Origin: Sphingopyxis sp. JAI128
GTDB taxonomy: Bacteria > Pseudomonadota > Alphaproteobacteria > Sphingomonadales > Sphingomonadaceae
Assembly (NCBI RefSeq): GCF_014207235.1
Contig: NZ_JACHDA010000003.1
Span: forward strand, 248,001-312,000
DNA: 64,000 nt
Direction of reading: 5' to 3'
The translations under genes and the position numbers were made by a program. The notes below the pieces were generated by a model. The model had not been told where the DNA came from, ran no database searches, and saw nothing but the letters and a program-made list of their open reading frames with translations. How positions within the stretch are numbered: the first letter of the stretch is position 1; each line of letters begins with the position of its first letter. Shown piece after piece: positions 9,992 through 18,540 of this stretch.

Positions 9992-10420
9992 ATGCCGAAC
10001 GATAAGGCTCTGCCGCTTTTGGGAATGGTGCTGGTGACGCACGGCCGCCTTGCCGAGGAAATGGTCCGCGCGATGGAGCATGTGGTCGGTCCGCAGCGCG
10101 CCGTCGCGACCGTATGTATTGGTCCCAACGACAATATGGAAATGCGCCGCAAGGAAATCGCGGATGCGATCCGCGAGGTCGATGAGGGGCGCGGGGTTGT
10201 GATGCTGACCGACCTGTTCGGCGGCACACCGTCGAACCTCGCCATCAGCTTGCTCGAATCGGGCCGGACCGAAGTGATCGCGGGGGTCAACCTGCCGATG
10301 CTGATCCGGCTTGAAAGCGCGCGCAAGGCGATGGAGCTTCGCGCCGCGGTGATCGCGGCGAAGGAAGCGGGGCAGAAATATATCTCGGTCGCGTCGGAAA
10401 TGCTGGGAGTAGGCCCTTGA
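9992..10420 (+). CDS. PTS EIIA component, mannose family
   Basis: A 142-residue cytoplasmic phosphocarrier. The phosphorylatable histidine is H17 in 'GMVLVTHGRLAEEMV', and 'GVVMLTDLFGGTPSNLA' is the second family signature of mannose-type EIIA. No EIIB, EIIC or EIID genes are near, so it does not serve sugar import here; in alphaproteobacteria such proteins belong to the regulatory PTS fed by EI-Ntr. It starts 14 bp after rapZ and its stop codon overlaps the TTG start of the HPr gene (TTGA), so the two are translationally coupled. Confidence 0.92.
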   Translation: MPNDKALPLLGMVLVTHGRLAEEMVRAMEHVVGPQRAVATVCIGPNDNMEMRRKEIADAIREVDEGRGVVMLTDLFGGTPSNLAISLLESGRTEVIAGVNLPMLIRLESARKAMELRAAVIAAKEAGQKYISVASEMLGVGP

Positions 10421-10695
10421 CCGAAAATAGCGAGACCGTCGAAATCACCAACCAGCGCGGGTTGCACGCGCGCGCCAGCGCCAAGTTCGTCACCTTCGTC
10501 AGCCGCCTTCCCGAAACCGTGTCGGTCGAGGTCGAAAAAGGTGGATCGCGCGTCAACGGCACCTCGATCATGGGATTGATGATGCTCGGCGCCGCCAAGG
10601 GCGACTCGATCACGATCCATACCCGGGGCGACGGTGCCGATGCGGCGCTCTTGAAGCTCGTCGGGCTGGTCAAGGACAGCTTCGGCGAGGATTGA
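10417..10695 (+). CDS. ptsH: HPr phosphocarrier protein
   Basis: A 92-residue HPr with histidine H17 in 'NQRGLHARASAKF', the site phosphorylated by enzyme I, and S50 in 'VNGTSIMGLMML', the position of the regulatory serine used by HprK. The start is TTG, overlapping the TGA of the EIIA gene; no ATG exists upstream of the conserved 'ETVEITNQRGLHAR'. Enzyme I is not in this window. Together with HprK and the EIIA it forms a regulatory phosphorelay, as known from Brucella and Sinorhizobium. The next gene begins 5 bp later. Confidence 0.93.
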   Translation: MTENSETVEITNQRGLHARASAKFVTFVSRLPETVSVEVEKGGSRVNGTSIMGLMMLGAAKGDSITIHTRGDGADAALLKLVGLVKDSFGED

Positions 10696-10699
10696 GCCC

Positions 10700-11512
10700 A
10701 TGGCGAGCGGTCGCCGTTCCCAAATCGAAAGTCTGTCGAACCCGTTGATCAAGCGGATGCGGTTGCTGCGCGAAAAACGTCATCGCCGGGCCGAGGGGCT
10801 TTTCCTCGCGGAAGGGCTGCGCATCGCGACCGAAGCGCGCGAGGCGGGTGTGCTGCCGCAATGGTTGTTTCTTGGTCCCGAGGGCGCGGCGCATCCGTTG
10901 GCGAAGGCGCTGGCCGATGCGACGATGGCGGCGGGCGGCGAGGTGATCGACACCACGCCCGCAATCCTTTCGAAGCTGTCGGGCAAGGACAATCCGCAAA
11001 CCGTGGTCGGCATCTATGTCGAACCGAAAACGACGCTCGCCGATCTCGACCGCGATGCGGCGCCGATCTGGCTCGTCGCCGAACGGCTGCGCGATCCCGG
11101 TAACCTCGGCACGATACTGCGCACCGGCGATGCGGTCGGCGCGGGCGGGCTGATTCTGCTCGACGACAGCACCGATCCCTATGCGGTCGAGGCGGTGCGC
11201 GCGAGCATGGGCGCGATTTTCACGCAAAAGCTGGTGATCGCGCGCTGGGAGGAGTTTCTGCCCTGGCTCCGTCGCGGATCGGGCCAGCTCGTCGCAACCT
11301 GGCTCGGCAACGATACGGAGGATTATCAGGCCGTTCGCTATGCCGCGCCGACCTTCATCCTGACCGGCAATGAATCGCAGGGGATGCCCGCCGATTATGC
11401 CGCCGCCGCCGACGTGCGCGTGAAGATGCCGATGATGGGCAAGGCCGACAGCCTCAACGCCGCGGTCGCGACCGCGGTGATGGCCTATGAAGTGCTGAAC
11501 CAGCGGCGATAG
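10700..11512 (+). CDS. TrmH/SpoU-family RNA 2'-O-methyltransferase
   Basis: This 270-residue protein has an N-terminal substrate-binding region ('SNPLIKRMRLLREKRHR' ... 'FLAEGLRIATEA') and a C-terminal SPOUT domain with the three motifs: 'LVAERLRDPGNLGTILRTGD', 'FILTGNESQGMPADY' and 'VKMPMMGKADSLNAAVATAV'. It methylates ribose in tRNA or rRNA using S-adenosylmethionine; RlmB-like 23S activity is possible but the exact target is not shown. It follows HPr by 5 bp and is probably the last gene of the chvI operon. A pair of inverted repeats comes after it. Confidence 0.9.
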   Translation: MASGRRSQIESLSNPLIKRMRLLREKRHRRAEGLFLAEGLRIATEAREAGVLPQWLFLGPEGAAHPLAKALADATMAAGGEVIDTTPAILSKLSGKDNPQTVVGIYVEPKTTLADLDRDAAPIWLVAERLRDPGNLGTILRTGDAVGAGGLILLDDSTDPYAVEAVRASMGAIFTQKLVIARWEEFLPWLRRGSGQLVATWLGNDTEDYQAVRYAAPTFILTGNESQGMPADYAAAADVRVKMPMMGKADSLNAAVATAVMAYEVLNQRR

Positions 11513-11540
11513 TTTCGCCCGGCAAACTGCTATAGACTTC

Positions 11541-11626
11541 GTCATGCTGAACTTGATTCAGCATCCATTCTTCCTTTCGGCCGATAAGCAGACGCCGGAC
11601 GGATCCGGACCAAGTCCGGGATGACG
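11541..11626. repeat. Two inverted copies of a dispersed palindromic repeat
   Basis: A 26-bp unit at 11541-11566 (core TGCTGAACTTGATTCAGCA) and a second unit at 11601-11626 (core TCCGGACCAAGTCCGGGA) are related and point in opposite directions; both have the outer form GTCATnC-n-ACTTG-n-GnATCC. A third copy is at 24287-24311. Such REP-like intergenic elements are common in sphingomonads. The pair lies between two genes read in the same direction. Confidence 0.7.
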
Positions 11627-11645
11627 AAGAGGAAAGGTCCATTCG

Positions 11646-12359
11646 ATGATCCGCACTCCACTCCTCATTGCCCTGCCCGCCTTTGCTGCCATCGCCGCCT
11701 GTGCCCCCGCCGGCGACATGCCCCGCGGCCCCGGCGAACCACGCAAGGCCTATATGGCGCTCGGCACCGAGCCGGGCTGGACGCTCGAGATTACGCCGTC
11801 GCGGCTCAACTACGACGGCGATTATGGCGAGACCAAGATCATGGTTCCCAATCCCGGCGCCAAGGCGGGCCTCAACGGCGAACGCTATGTCACGACGCGG
11901 CTGACGGTAGATGTGACGCATGGCGAATGCAGCGACGGGATGAGCGACCGTCGCTATGCCGACACGGTGACGGTCATTGCCGACGGCAAGACGGTGACGG
12001 GTTGCGGCGGCGCAATCCTGCCGCCGAGCGAGCTGGCGGGAACCAACTGGACCTTCGTTTCGATCGGCGGCCTGCCCGTCGCGGCCGATCGCCCGACTTC
12101 GCTCGTCTTCGAGGGCGAACGGTTGAGCGGCAGCGCGGGCTGCAACCGCTTTTCGGGATCTTACGAGCATAAAGACCGGACGCTGACAGCAGGACCGTTG
12201 ACGGCGACCGAAATGGCGTGTCCCGGCGCGGGAATGACGCAGGAAAACACCTTCTTCGCGCTGATGCGCGGCCCGGTGAGCCTCAGTTTTCCCGCCGACG
12301 GAACGCTGCTCCTGACCGGCGCCGACGGGCAGACCGCGGTGCTGAAGCGGGCGATCTAG
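11646..12359 (+). CDS. META-domain lipoprotein (HslJ-like)
   Basis: This 237-residue protein has a signal peptide ending at a lipobox ('AIAAC', cysteine 19), so it should be a lipoprotein. An N-terminal domain of about 100 residues starts with 'ALGTEPGWTLEI', typical of a COG3650-like domain, and the C-terminal META domain spans about 130-235 with 'LAGTNWTFVSIGG', 'GSAGCNRFSGSYE' and 'LTATEMACPGAGMTQENTFF'. META proteins such as HslJ are linked to novobiocin and stress tolerance, but the mechanism is unknown. Its stop faces the convergent rmuC gene with two short palindromes between them. Confidence 0.85.
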   Translation: MIRTPLLIALPAFAAIAACAPAGDMPRGPGEPRKAYMALGTEPGWTLEITPSRLNYDGDYGETKIMVPNPGAKAGLNGERYVTTRLTVDVTHGECSDGMSDRRYADTVTVIADGKTVTGCGGAILPPSELAGTNWTFVSIGGLPVAADRPTSLVFEGERLSGSAGCNRFSGSYEHKDRTLTAGPLTATEMACPGAGMTQENTFFALMRGPVSLSFPADGTLLLTGADGQTAVLKRAI

Positions 12360-12377
12360 ACAATCGCTGCTCCGTTC

Positions 12378-12445
12378 GTGTCGAGCACAGTCGAGACACG
12401 CCGGTTTCGTTGAACCTTACCACATCTCGACTTCGCTCGATGCCG
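12378..12445. repeat. Pair of TCGA-centred palindromic repeats
   Basis: The left unit (12378-12399) has arms GTGTC and GACAC around TCGAGCACAGTCGA; the right unit (12424-12442) has TCGA-CTTCGC-TCGA. Units of this kind occur between genes throughout sphingomonad genomes. They lie in the 105-bp gap between the convergent META and rmuC genes and may act as bidirectional transcription stops. Confidence 0.5.
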
Positions 12446-12464
12446 GCGGTTTTGCAAGATGGAC

Positions 12465-13820
12465 CTATTCCCCCGCGTCGTTGACCGCCGCGGGCGCCGG
12501 GGCCAGCTTCGCGAGCGGACGTGCCGCCTGTTCGGCGACGGGAAGCGACGGAATCTCCTTGCCGCCCGTTTCGACGTCGAGCGCCTCGAAGCGCTTGGCC
12601 TGCGTCAGCACTTGGCTTTCGAAACTGCCGACGAAGGCGTTGTAGGCGCCGGTCGCCTGATCGAGATTCCTGCCGACGCGCGCGATATGCGCGCCCATCA
12701 CCGACATGCGCGCGTAAAGTTCTTTCCCCAGCGCGGCGATCTCGCGCGCCTGCCCCGCCAGCTTTTCCTGCCGCCACACCGCCGCGACGGTGCGCGCGAT
12801 CGCGATGAGATTGGTCGGAGTCGCGAGCAGCACCTTGCGCTCGAACGCATAGTCCCAAAGCTCGTGATCATGGTCGAGCGCCGCCGCGAGGAAATGTTCG
12901 CCGGGGACGAACATCACGACATAGTCGGGGGTATCGGCAAACTGGTTCCAATAGGCCTTGGCCCCCAGCGCGTTGACATGCGCCTTCATCGCCGCGGCAT
13001 GCGCCGCAAGGTGGGCCGTCTTTTCTCCGTCGTCGACCGCACCGAAGGCGTCCTGATAGGCGTTGAGCGAAACCTTGGCGTCGATGACGAGGCTCTGCCC
13101 GCCCGGCACTTTCACCACGACGTCGGGGCGCAGCCGCCCGCCTTCGCCATCGGCAACGCTCACCTCGGTCTGGAAATCGGCATGTTCGGAGAGCCCGCAG
13201 CTTTCGAGCACGTTGCGAAGCTGCTGCTCGCCCCAGCGCCCGCGCGCCTTGGGCGCGTTGCGCAGCGCGTTGACGAGCTTTGCCGCCTCGCTCGACACGC
13301 GCTCGGTCCCCTCGCGCATCGCCGCGATCTGGCCGTGCAGCATGCCGAAGGCGTCGCGGCGCTCGGCCTCGACCTTGCCGACCGCCTCCTCATATTTCTG
13401 CAGCCGTTCGTGCACCGGCGACAGGAGCGCCTTGAGATTCTGCCCCGCCGTCTCCTCGCTCTGTTTGAAGCGCTGGTCGGCGCGTTCGAGAAACGTCTTT
13501 TGCGCGCTATCGAGCATCGCCTGCCCGACCTCGCGGAATTGCGCGGTGAGCGCCGCCTGTGCGTCCTTGAGCTGGGCGATTTGCGCTTCGTGCGCTGCGT
13601 CGCGCGCTTTTTGTTCGCTGAGCACCGCCGCAAGCCGGATATCCGCCGCCTTGCGCGCCTCGGCCTCGGCCGCGAGGTCGGTCACCGCGCTCTTGAAGCG
13701 TTCCGAAAGCCCGTCGCGCTGGGCCTTGAGCCCGCCCGCTTGCCGGCCGGCGAACAGCCAGCCGATCAGCGCGCCGATGGCGAGAGCGATAAGGGCGACA
13801 ACGAGCGAACTTCCATCCAT
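12465..13820 (-). CDS. rmuC: RmuC-family DNA recombination protein
   Basis: This 451-residue protein begins with a membrane anchor ('LVVALIALAIGALIGWLFAG'), followed by a long coiled coil (about 30-210) rich in Ala, Glu, Lys and Gln, then the conserved RmuC nuclease-like domain with 'APKARGRWGEQQLRNVLE', 'RPDVVVKVPGGQSLVIDAKV' and 'VMFVPGEHFLAAAL'. The D-n-IDAKV pattern is the PD-(D/E)XK-type core. RmuC limits inversions between inverted repeats in E. coli. The C-terminal 30 residues are Ala/Pro-rich. It stands alone on the minus strand. Confidence 0.92.
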   Translation of the reverse strand: MDGSSLVVALIALAIGALIGWLFAGRQAGGLKAQRDGLSERFKSAVTDLAAEAEARKAADIRLAAVLSEQKARDAAHEAQIAQLKDAQAALTAQFREVGQAMLDSAQKTFLERADQRFKQSEETAGQNLKALLSPVHERLQKYEEAVGKVEAERRDAFGMLHGQIAAMREGTERVSSEAAKLVNALRNAPKARGRWGEQQLRNVLESCGLSEHADFQTEVSVADGEGGRLRPDVVVKVPGGQSLVIDAKVSLNAYQDAFGAVDDGEKTAHLAAHAAAMKAHVNALGAKAYWNQFADTPDYVVMFVPGEHFLAAALDHDHELWDYAFERKVLLATPTNLIAIARTVAAVWRQEKLAGQAREIAALGKELYARMSVMGAHIARVGRNLDQATGAYNAFVGSFESQVLTQAKRFEALDVETGGKEIPSLPVAEQAARPLAKLAPAPAAVNDAGE

Positions 13821-14201
13821 ACAGGGAACATAGGACGAACGCCGGGGACTTGGCTAGCGGATAATTGGGGAATGGACGGGCGCCGGTTGGGGGTGGACAT
13901 CCGTCATACCGTCTTTCGCCATGGCGGCATGAATTTCCAAAGGTCAGTAAAAGTCAGCCCTCTGCGCCGCCCGTTCGGGACCGGGAGGATCGCCGAACGC
14001 ATAACGCAAACCCTGCCGCGGCCTCACGCGCAAGCGGGACCATCACCACCGTTTATCCACCCGAGGAAAGAGCCGGGACGAAGGCTGGCATAGCCGGATA
14101 TTGTAGGAAAGGCCTTTTTCAGGCGAATTTGCATTCGTCTGCTTTGGAGACCCCATATTCGTCATTAGAACTGAAACGGCAGCCCCGGTCGAACCGAGAC
14201 C
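13821..14201. other. Intergenic region without a recognised gene
   Basis: These 381 bp lie between the start of rmuC and the end of the HEMTH protein gene, both on the minus strand, so they must hold the rmuC promoter. The part from 14095 to 14180 is lower in GC than its surroundings and has two small inverted repeats, AAAGGCCTTT and CGAAT-ttgc-ATTCG. I see no convincing ORF or RNA gene. Confidence 0.5.
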
Positions 14202-14678
14202 TCACCCGGCGCTCCACGCCCCGGGCAGCATCGCACGATACGCCTCGATCCCCGGCGCACCACCCACGACGACGCCTTGCGTCAGCAGCCAGTAATGCCG
14301 CACGATCTCGGCCTGTTGCTCGAGTCCGTAGCGGGTCAGCGGCCAGCCGGGTTTGAGGCTGTAGCCATAGGTCGCGAACGGGTGGCGCATCAGCACCAGA
14401 TACCAGCGGCCGCGCGTCTGCGCCTGCCACACATGCGTCATTTCGTGGATGAACAATCCCTGGAGCCGCTGTGACGCGGCGCTGAAATCGTCGCAATAAA
14501 GATCGCCGTGCGGGTTGAAATGGATGCTGCCCATCGGCGCCATCGCGACATGGCGCGGCTGGAAGAATATCCATTTGTGGGGGCAGATGCGCACCCGCTC
14601 ATAGGTGATGGCCTCGCCGAACACGCTCCGGGCGAGCGCGGTTTCGCCCGGCGTCAGCGGTCGCGAGGGACGCGGCAC
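14202..14678 (-). CDS. HExxH-containing protein, DUF4157-like
   Basis: The 158-residue protein has 'GLFIHEMTHVWQAQTRGRW', a zinc-peptidase style HExxH motif near residue 97, preceded by 'GSIHFNPHGDLYCDDF'. This resembles the short DUF4157 domain proteins, and sphingomonad homologues are sometimes labelled 'vgr related', a label for which I see no support. There is no signal peptide. No clear third metal ligand can be assigned, so catalytic activity is uncertain. It follows the copper chaperone gene by 6 bp on the same strand, suggesting a two-gene operon. Confidence 0.7.
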   Translation of the reverse strand: MPRPSRPLTPGETALARSVFGEAITYERVRICPHKWIFFQPRHVAMAPMGSIHFNPHGDLYCDDFSAASQRLQGLFIHEMTHVWQAQTRGRWYLVLMRHPFATYGYSLKPGWPLTRYGLEQQAEIVRHYWLLTQGVVVGGAPGIEAYRAMLPGAWSAG

Positions 14679-14684
14679 CGATGC

Positions 14685-15218
14685 TTATTTCTTCGCGGCG
14701 TCCGGCGCCGCCGTTTCGGTGCCCTTTTCCATCGAACCATGATCCATCGCGCCATGCTCGGTGGCGGTCGCGCCTTCGGCGGGCTTGATCACCATGTCGA
14801 AGAGGATGCGCTCATTATTATTGTTGGTGAAGACGAACGCCATCGGCAGCTTGCCCGCGCGCACCGCAGCACCGTTGATGCCCCAGATCATCAAATGCTT
14901 GCCGCCCTGTTTGAACACCAGCTCGCCCTTCGCCGGAACCTCGGCGCGGAGCAGCGGCTTCATCGTCATCATGCCGTTTTCCTTGACGCTTTCGTGCATC
15001 TCGACCCGCTGCGCGAGATCGGAGGTCACCGCGACGAGTTCGACCGGCTGGGGTCCGCCCTGGACGCGGAAATAGCCAACCGCCGGACGATCCGGCGTCG
15101 CCCCCATCACGATATGCCCGCTGACGACGTTGAGCGGCTTTCCGGCGCCCAGATTTTCGCCGCACCCGGTCAGGCTGAGCGCAGTGGCGGCAAGGGTGGC
15201 AAGGGCAAAGGGTTTCAT
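14685..15218 (-). CDS. PCuAC-type copper chaperone lipoprotein
   Basis: This 177-residue protein carries a signal with lipobox 'LSLTGC' (cysteine 19) and the PCuAC core with 'VEMHESVKENGMMTMKPL' and 'FKQGGKHLMIWGINGA', which supply the His and Met copper(I) ligands. It delivers copper to the CuA or CuB site of cytochrome oxidase in the periplasm. The tail 'EHGAMDHGSMEKG' adds more His and Met, as in many homologues. The frame is open far upstream, but the signal peptide fixes the start at 15218. It is divergent from dnaK. Met/His-rich ends may help copper transfer (inference). Confidence 0.88.
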   Translation of the reverse strand: MKPFALATLAATALSLTGCGENLGAGKPLNVVSGHIVMGATPDRPAVGYFRVQGGPQPVELVAVTSDLAQRVEMHESVKENGMMTMKPLLRAEVPAKGELVFKQGGKHLMIWGINGAAVRAGKLPMAFVFTNNNNERILFDMVIKPAEGATATEHGAMDHGSMEKGTETAAPDAAKK

Positions 15219-15276
15219 TTTGGGAGGACTCCGTAAAAGCGCGATATTTCCGGATTCCAGATAGGCGGTCAAAACC

Positions 15277-15307
15277 CTTGTGCCAAGGATTAGCGCACCT
15301 ATATCGC
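15277..15307 (+). promoter_or_regulatory. RpoH (sigma-32) type promoter of dnaK
   Basis: CTTG at 15277-15280 and CCTATATC at 15298-15305 are separated by 17 bases. This fits the alphaproteobacterial heat-shock consensus CTTG-N17/18-CYTATnT. It lies about 80 bp before the dnaK start, as expected. Confidence 0.75.
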
Positions 15308-15384
15308 CCCCATCAAACCCCATGGGACTCAACGAACGGCGTGCCTTTTCAGGGCGCCGGAGAAGCAACAAGGACCTATTATCA

Positions 15385-17292
<1,908 letters not shown>

Positions 17293-17304
17293 GAATGAAA
17301 CTCT

Positions 17305-17332
17305 CCCCGCCGCACCTTGGGGTGCGGCGGGG
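17305..17332 (+). other. Perfect stem-loop between dnaK and dnaJ
   Basis: CCCCGCCGCACC (17305-17316) pairs with GGTGCGGCGGGG (17321-17332) around TTGG: twelve perfect pairs and a tetraloop. No T run follows, so it is more likely a partial terminator or an RNA stabiliser that lowers dnaJ relative to dnaK. Confidence 0.75.
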
Positions 17333-17351
17333 TTGAGGGGGCCTTTGACCT

Positions 17352-18482
17352 ATGTCTCTCGACATCGACTATTACGAACTTCTCGAAGTCGAACGCACCG
17401 CCGACGAGGCGGCGCTGAAGGCGAGCTACCGCAAGCTCGCCATGAAATATCACCCCGACAAGAATCCGGGGTGCGGCGACAGCGAAGCGCGCTTCAAGGC
17501 GATCAGCGAAGCCTATGACTGCCTGAAGGACCCGCAGAAGCGCGCGGCCTACGACCGCTTCGGCAAAGCTGGCGTCAATGGCGGCGCGGGCGGTTTCGGC
17601 GGCGGCAATGGCGCCGATTTCGGTGACATCGGCGATATTTTCGAATCGATCTTCGGATCGGCCTTCGGTGGCGGACGCCAGCAGCGCGGCCCCGCGCGCG
17701 GGGCGGACCTGCGCTACGACATGGAAATCCGGCTCGAGGACGCATTCACTGGCGTTACGCGCGAGATTCAGGTCGACGTCGCGGCGCGCTGCGAGACGTG
17801 CGACGGATCGGGCGCCAAGCCCGGCACACGGACCAACCGCTGCTCGACCTGCGCCGGTCACGGCAAGGTGCGCGCGCAGCAGGGCTTCTTCGTGGTCGAG
17901 CGCACCTGCCCGACCTGCCAGGGCGCGGGCGAGGTCATCGCCGACCCCTGCAATTCATGCCACGGCGAAGGCCGCGTCGACCGGCGCAAGACGCTGACCG
18001 TCAACATCCCCGCCGGGGTCGACGAAGGCACGCGCATCCGCCTGTCTGGCGAGGGCGAGAGCGGCGCGCGCGGCGCGGCGCCGGGCGACCTCTACATCTT
18101 CCTGCACATGGCGCGGCACAAGGTTTTCGAGCGCGAGGGCACAACGCTGTTCACCCGCGCGCCGATCAGCTTCACCACCGCCGCGCTCGGCGGGGAAATC
18201 AGCATTCCGGGGCTCGACGGCAAGAAACACGACATCAATATCCCGGCGGGCATCCAGTCGGGCAAGCAGCTCCGCCAGCGCGGCGCGGGCATGCCGGTCC
18301 TGAACGGTCGCGGCCACGGCGACCTCGTCATCCAGATCGACGTCGAAACGCCGACGCGGCTCACCGCGCGGCAGAAGGAATTGCTCTGCGAATTCCGCGA
18401 GACCGAGACGGGCGAGGAATGCCCCGCAAGCCAGGGCTTTTTCGGCCGCATCAAGGAAATGTGGGACGATCTGACAGATTGA
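17352..18482 (+). CDS. dnaJ: Co-chaperone DnaJ
   Basis: This 376-residue protein has the J domain (1-70) with HPD at 34-36, a Gly/Phe region (75-115), the zinc domain with four CxxCxGxG repeats starting at 'CETCDGSG' and ending at 'CNSCHGEG', and the C-terminal substrate-binding halves. It stimulates DnaK ATP hydrolysis and hands over unfolded clients. It begins 59 bp after dnaK and shares its heat-shock promoter, with a strong hairpin in between. Confidence 0.98.
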   Translation: MSLDIDYYELLEVERTADEAALKASYRKLAMKYHPDKNPGCGDSEARFKAISEAYDCLKDPQKRAAYDRFGKAGVNGGAGGFGGGNGADFGDIGDIFESIFGSAFGGGRQQRGPARGADLRYDMEIRLEDAFTGVTREIQVDVAARCETCDGSGAKPGTRTNRCSTCAGHGKVRAQQGFFVVERTCPTCQGAGEVIADPCNSCHGEGRVDRRKTLTVNIPAGVDEGTRIRLSGEGESGARGAAPGDLYIFLHMARHKVFEREGTTLFTRAPISFTTAALGGEISIPGLDGKKHDINIPAGIQSGKQLRQRGAGMPVLNGRGHGDLVIQIDVETPTRLTARQKELLCEFRETETGEECPASQGFFGRIKEMWDDLTD

Positions 18483-18505
18483 TCGTTTATCCCGACATGC
18501 TTTTT

Positions 18506-18533
18506 CGTCACGCCCGCGAAAGCGGGACTGACG
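18506..18533. repeat. Dispersed palindromic repeat between dnaJ and the patatin gene
   Basis: Arms CCCGC and GCGGG around GAAA are nested inside GTCA and TGAC. This form (GTCA..CCCGCgaaaGCGGG..TGAC) is a common intergenic repeat of alphaproteobacteria. It fills the 58-bp gap between two convergent genes and may end both transcripts. Confidence 0.6.
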
Positions 18534-18540
18534 AGTCGAG

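Noticed and set aside
14050..14110. GAGGAAAG...GCCGGGA... segment that recalls RNase P RNA
   Set aside because: Only the first eight bases resemble the RNase P core. The following conserved helices and the closing ACAGAA region are absent.
14185..14215. GGTCGAACC stretch resembling the 3' half of a tRNA
   Set aside because: No matching acceptor stem, anticodon arm or CCA-compatible end could be drawn around it.
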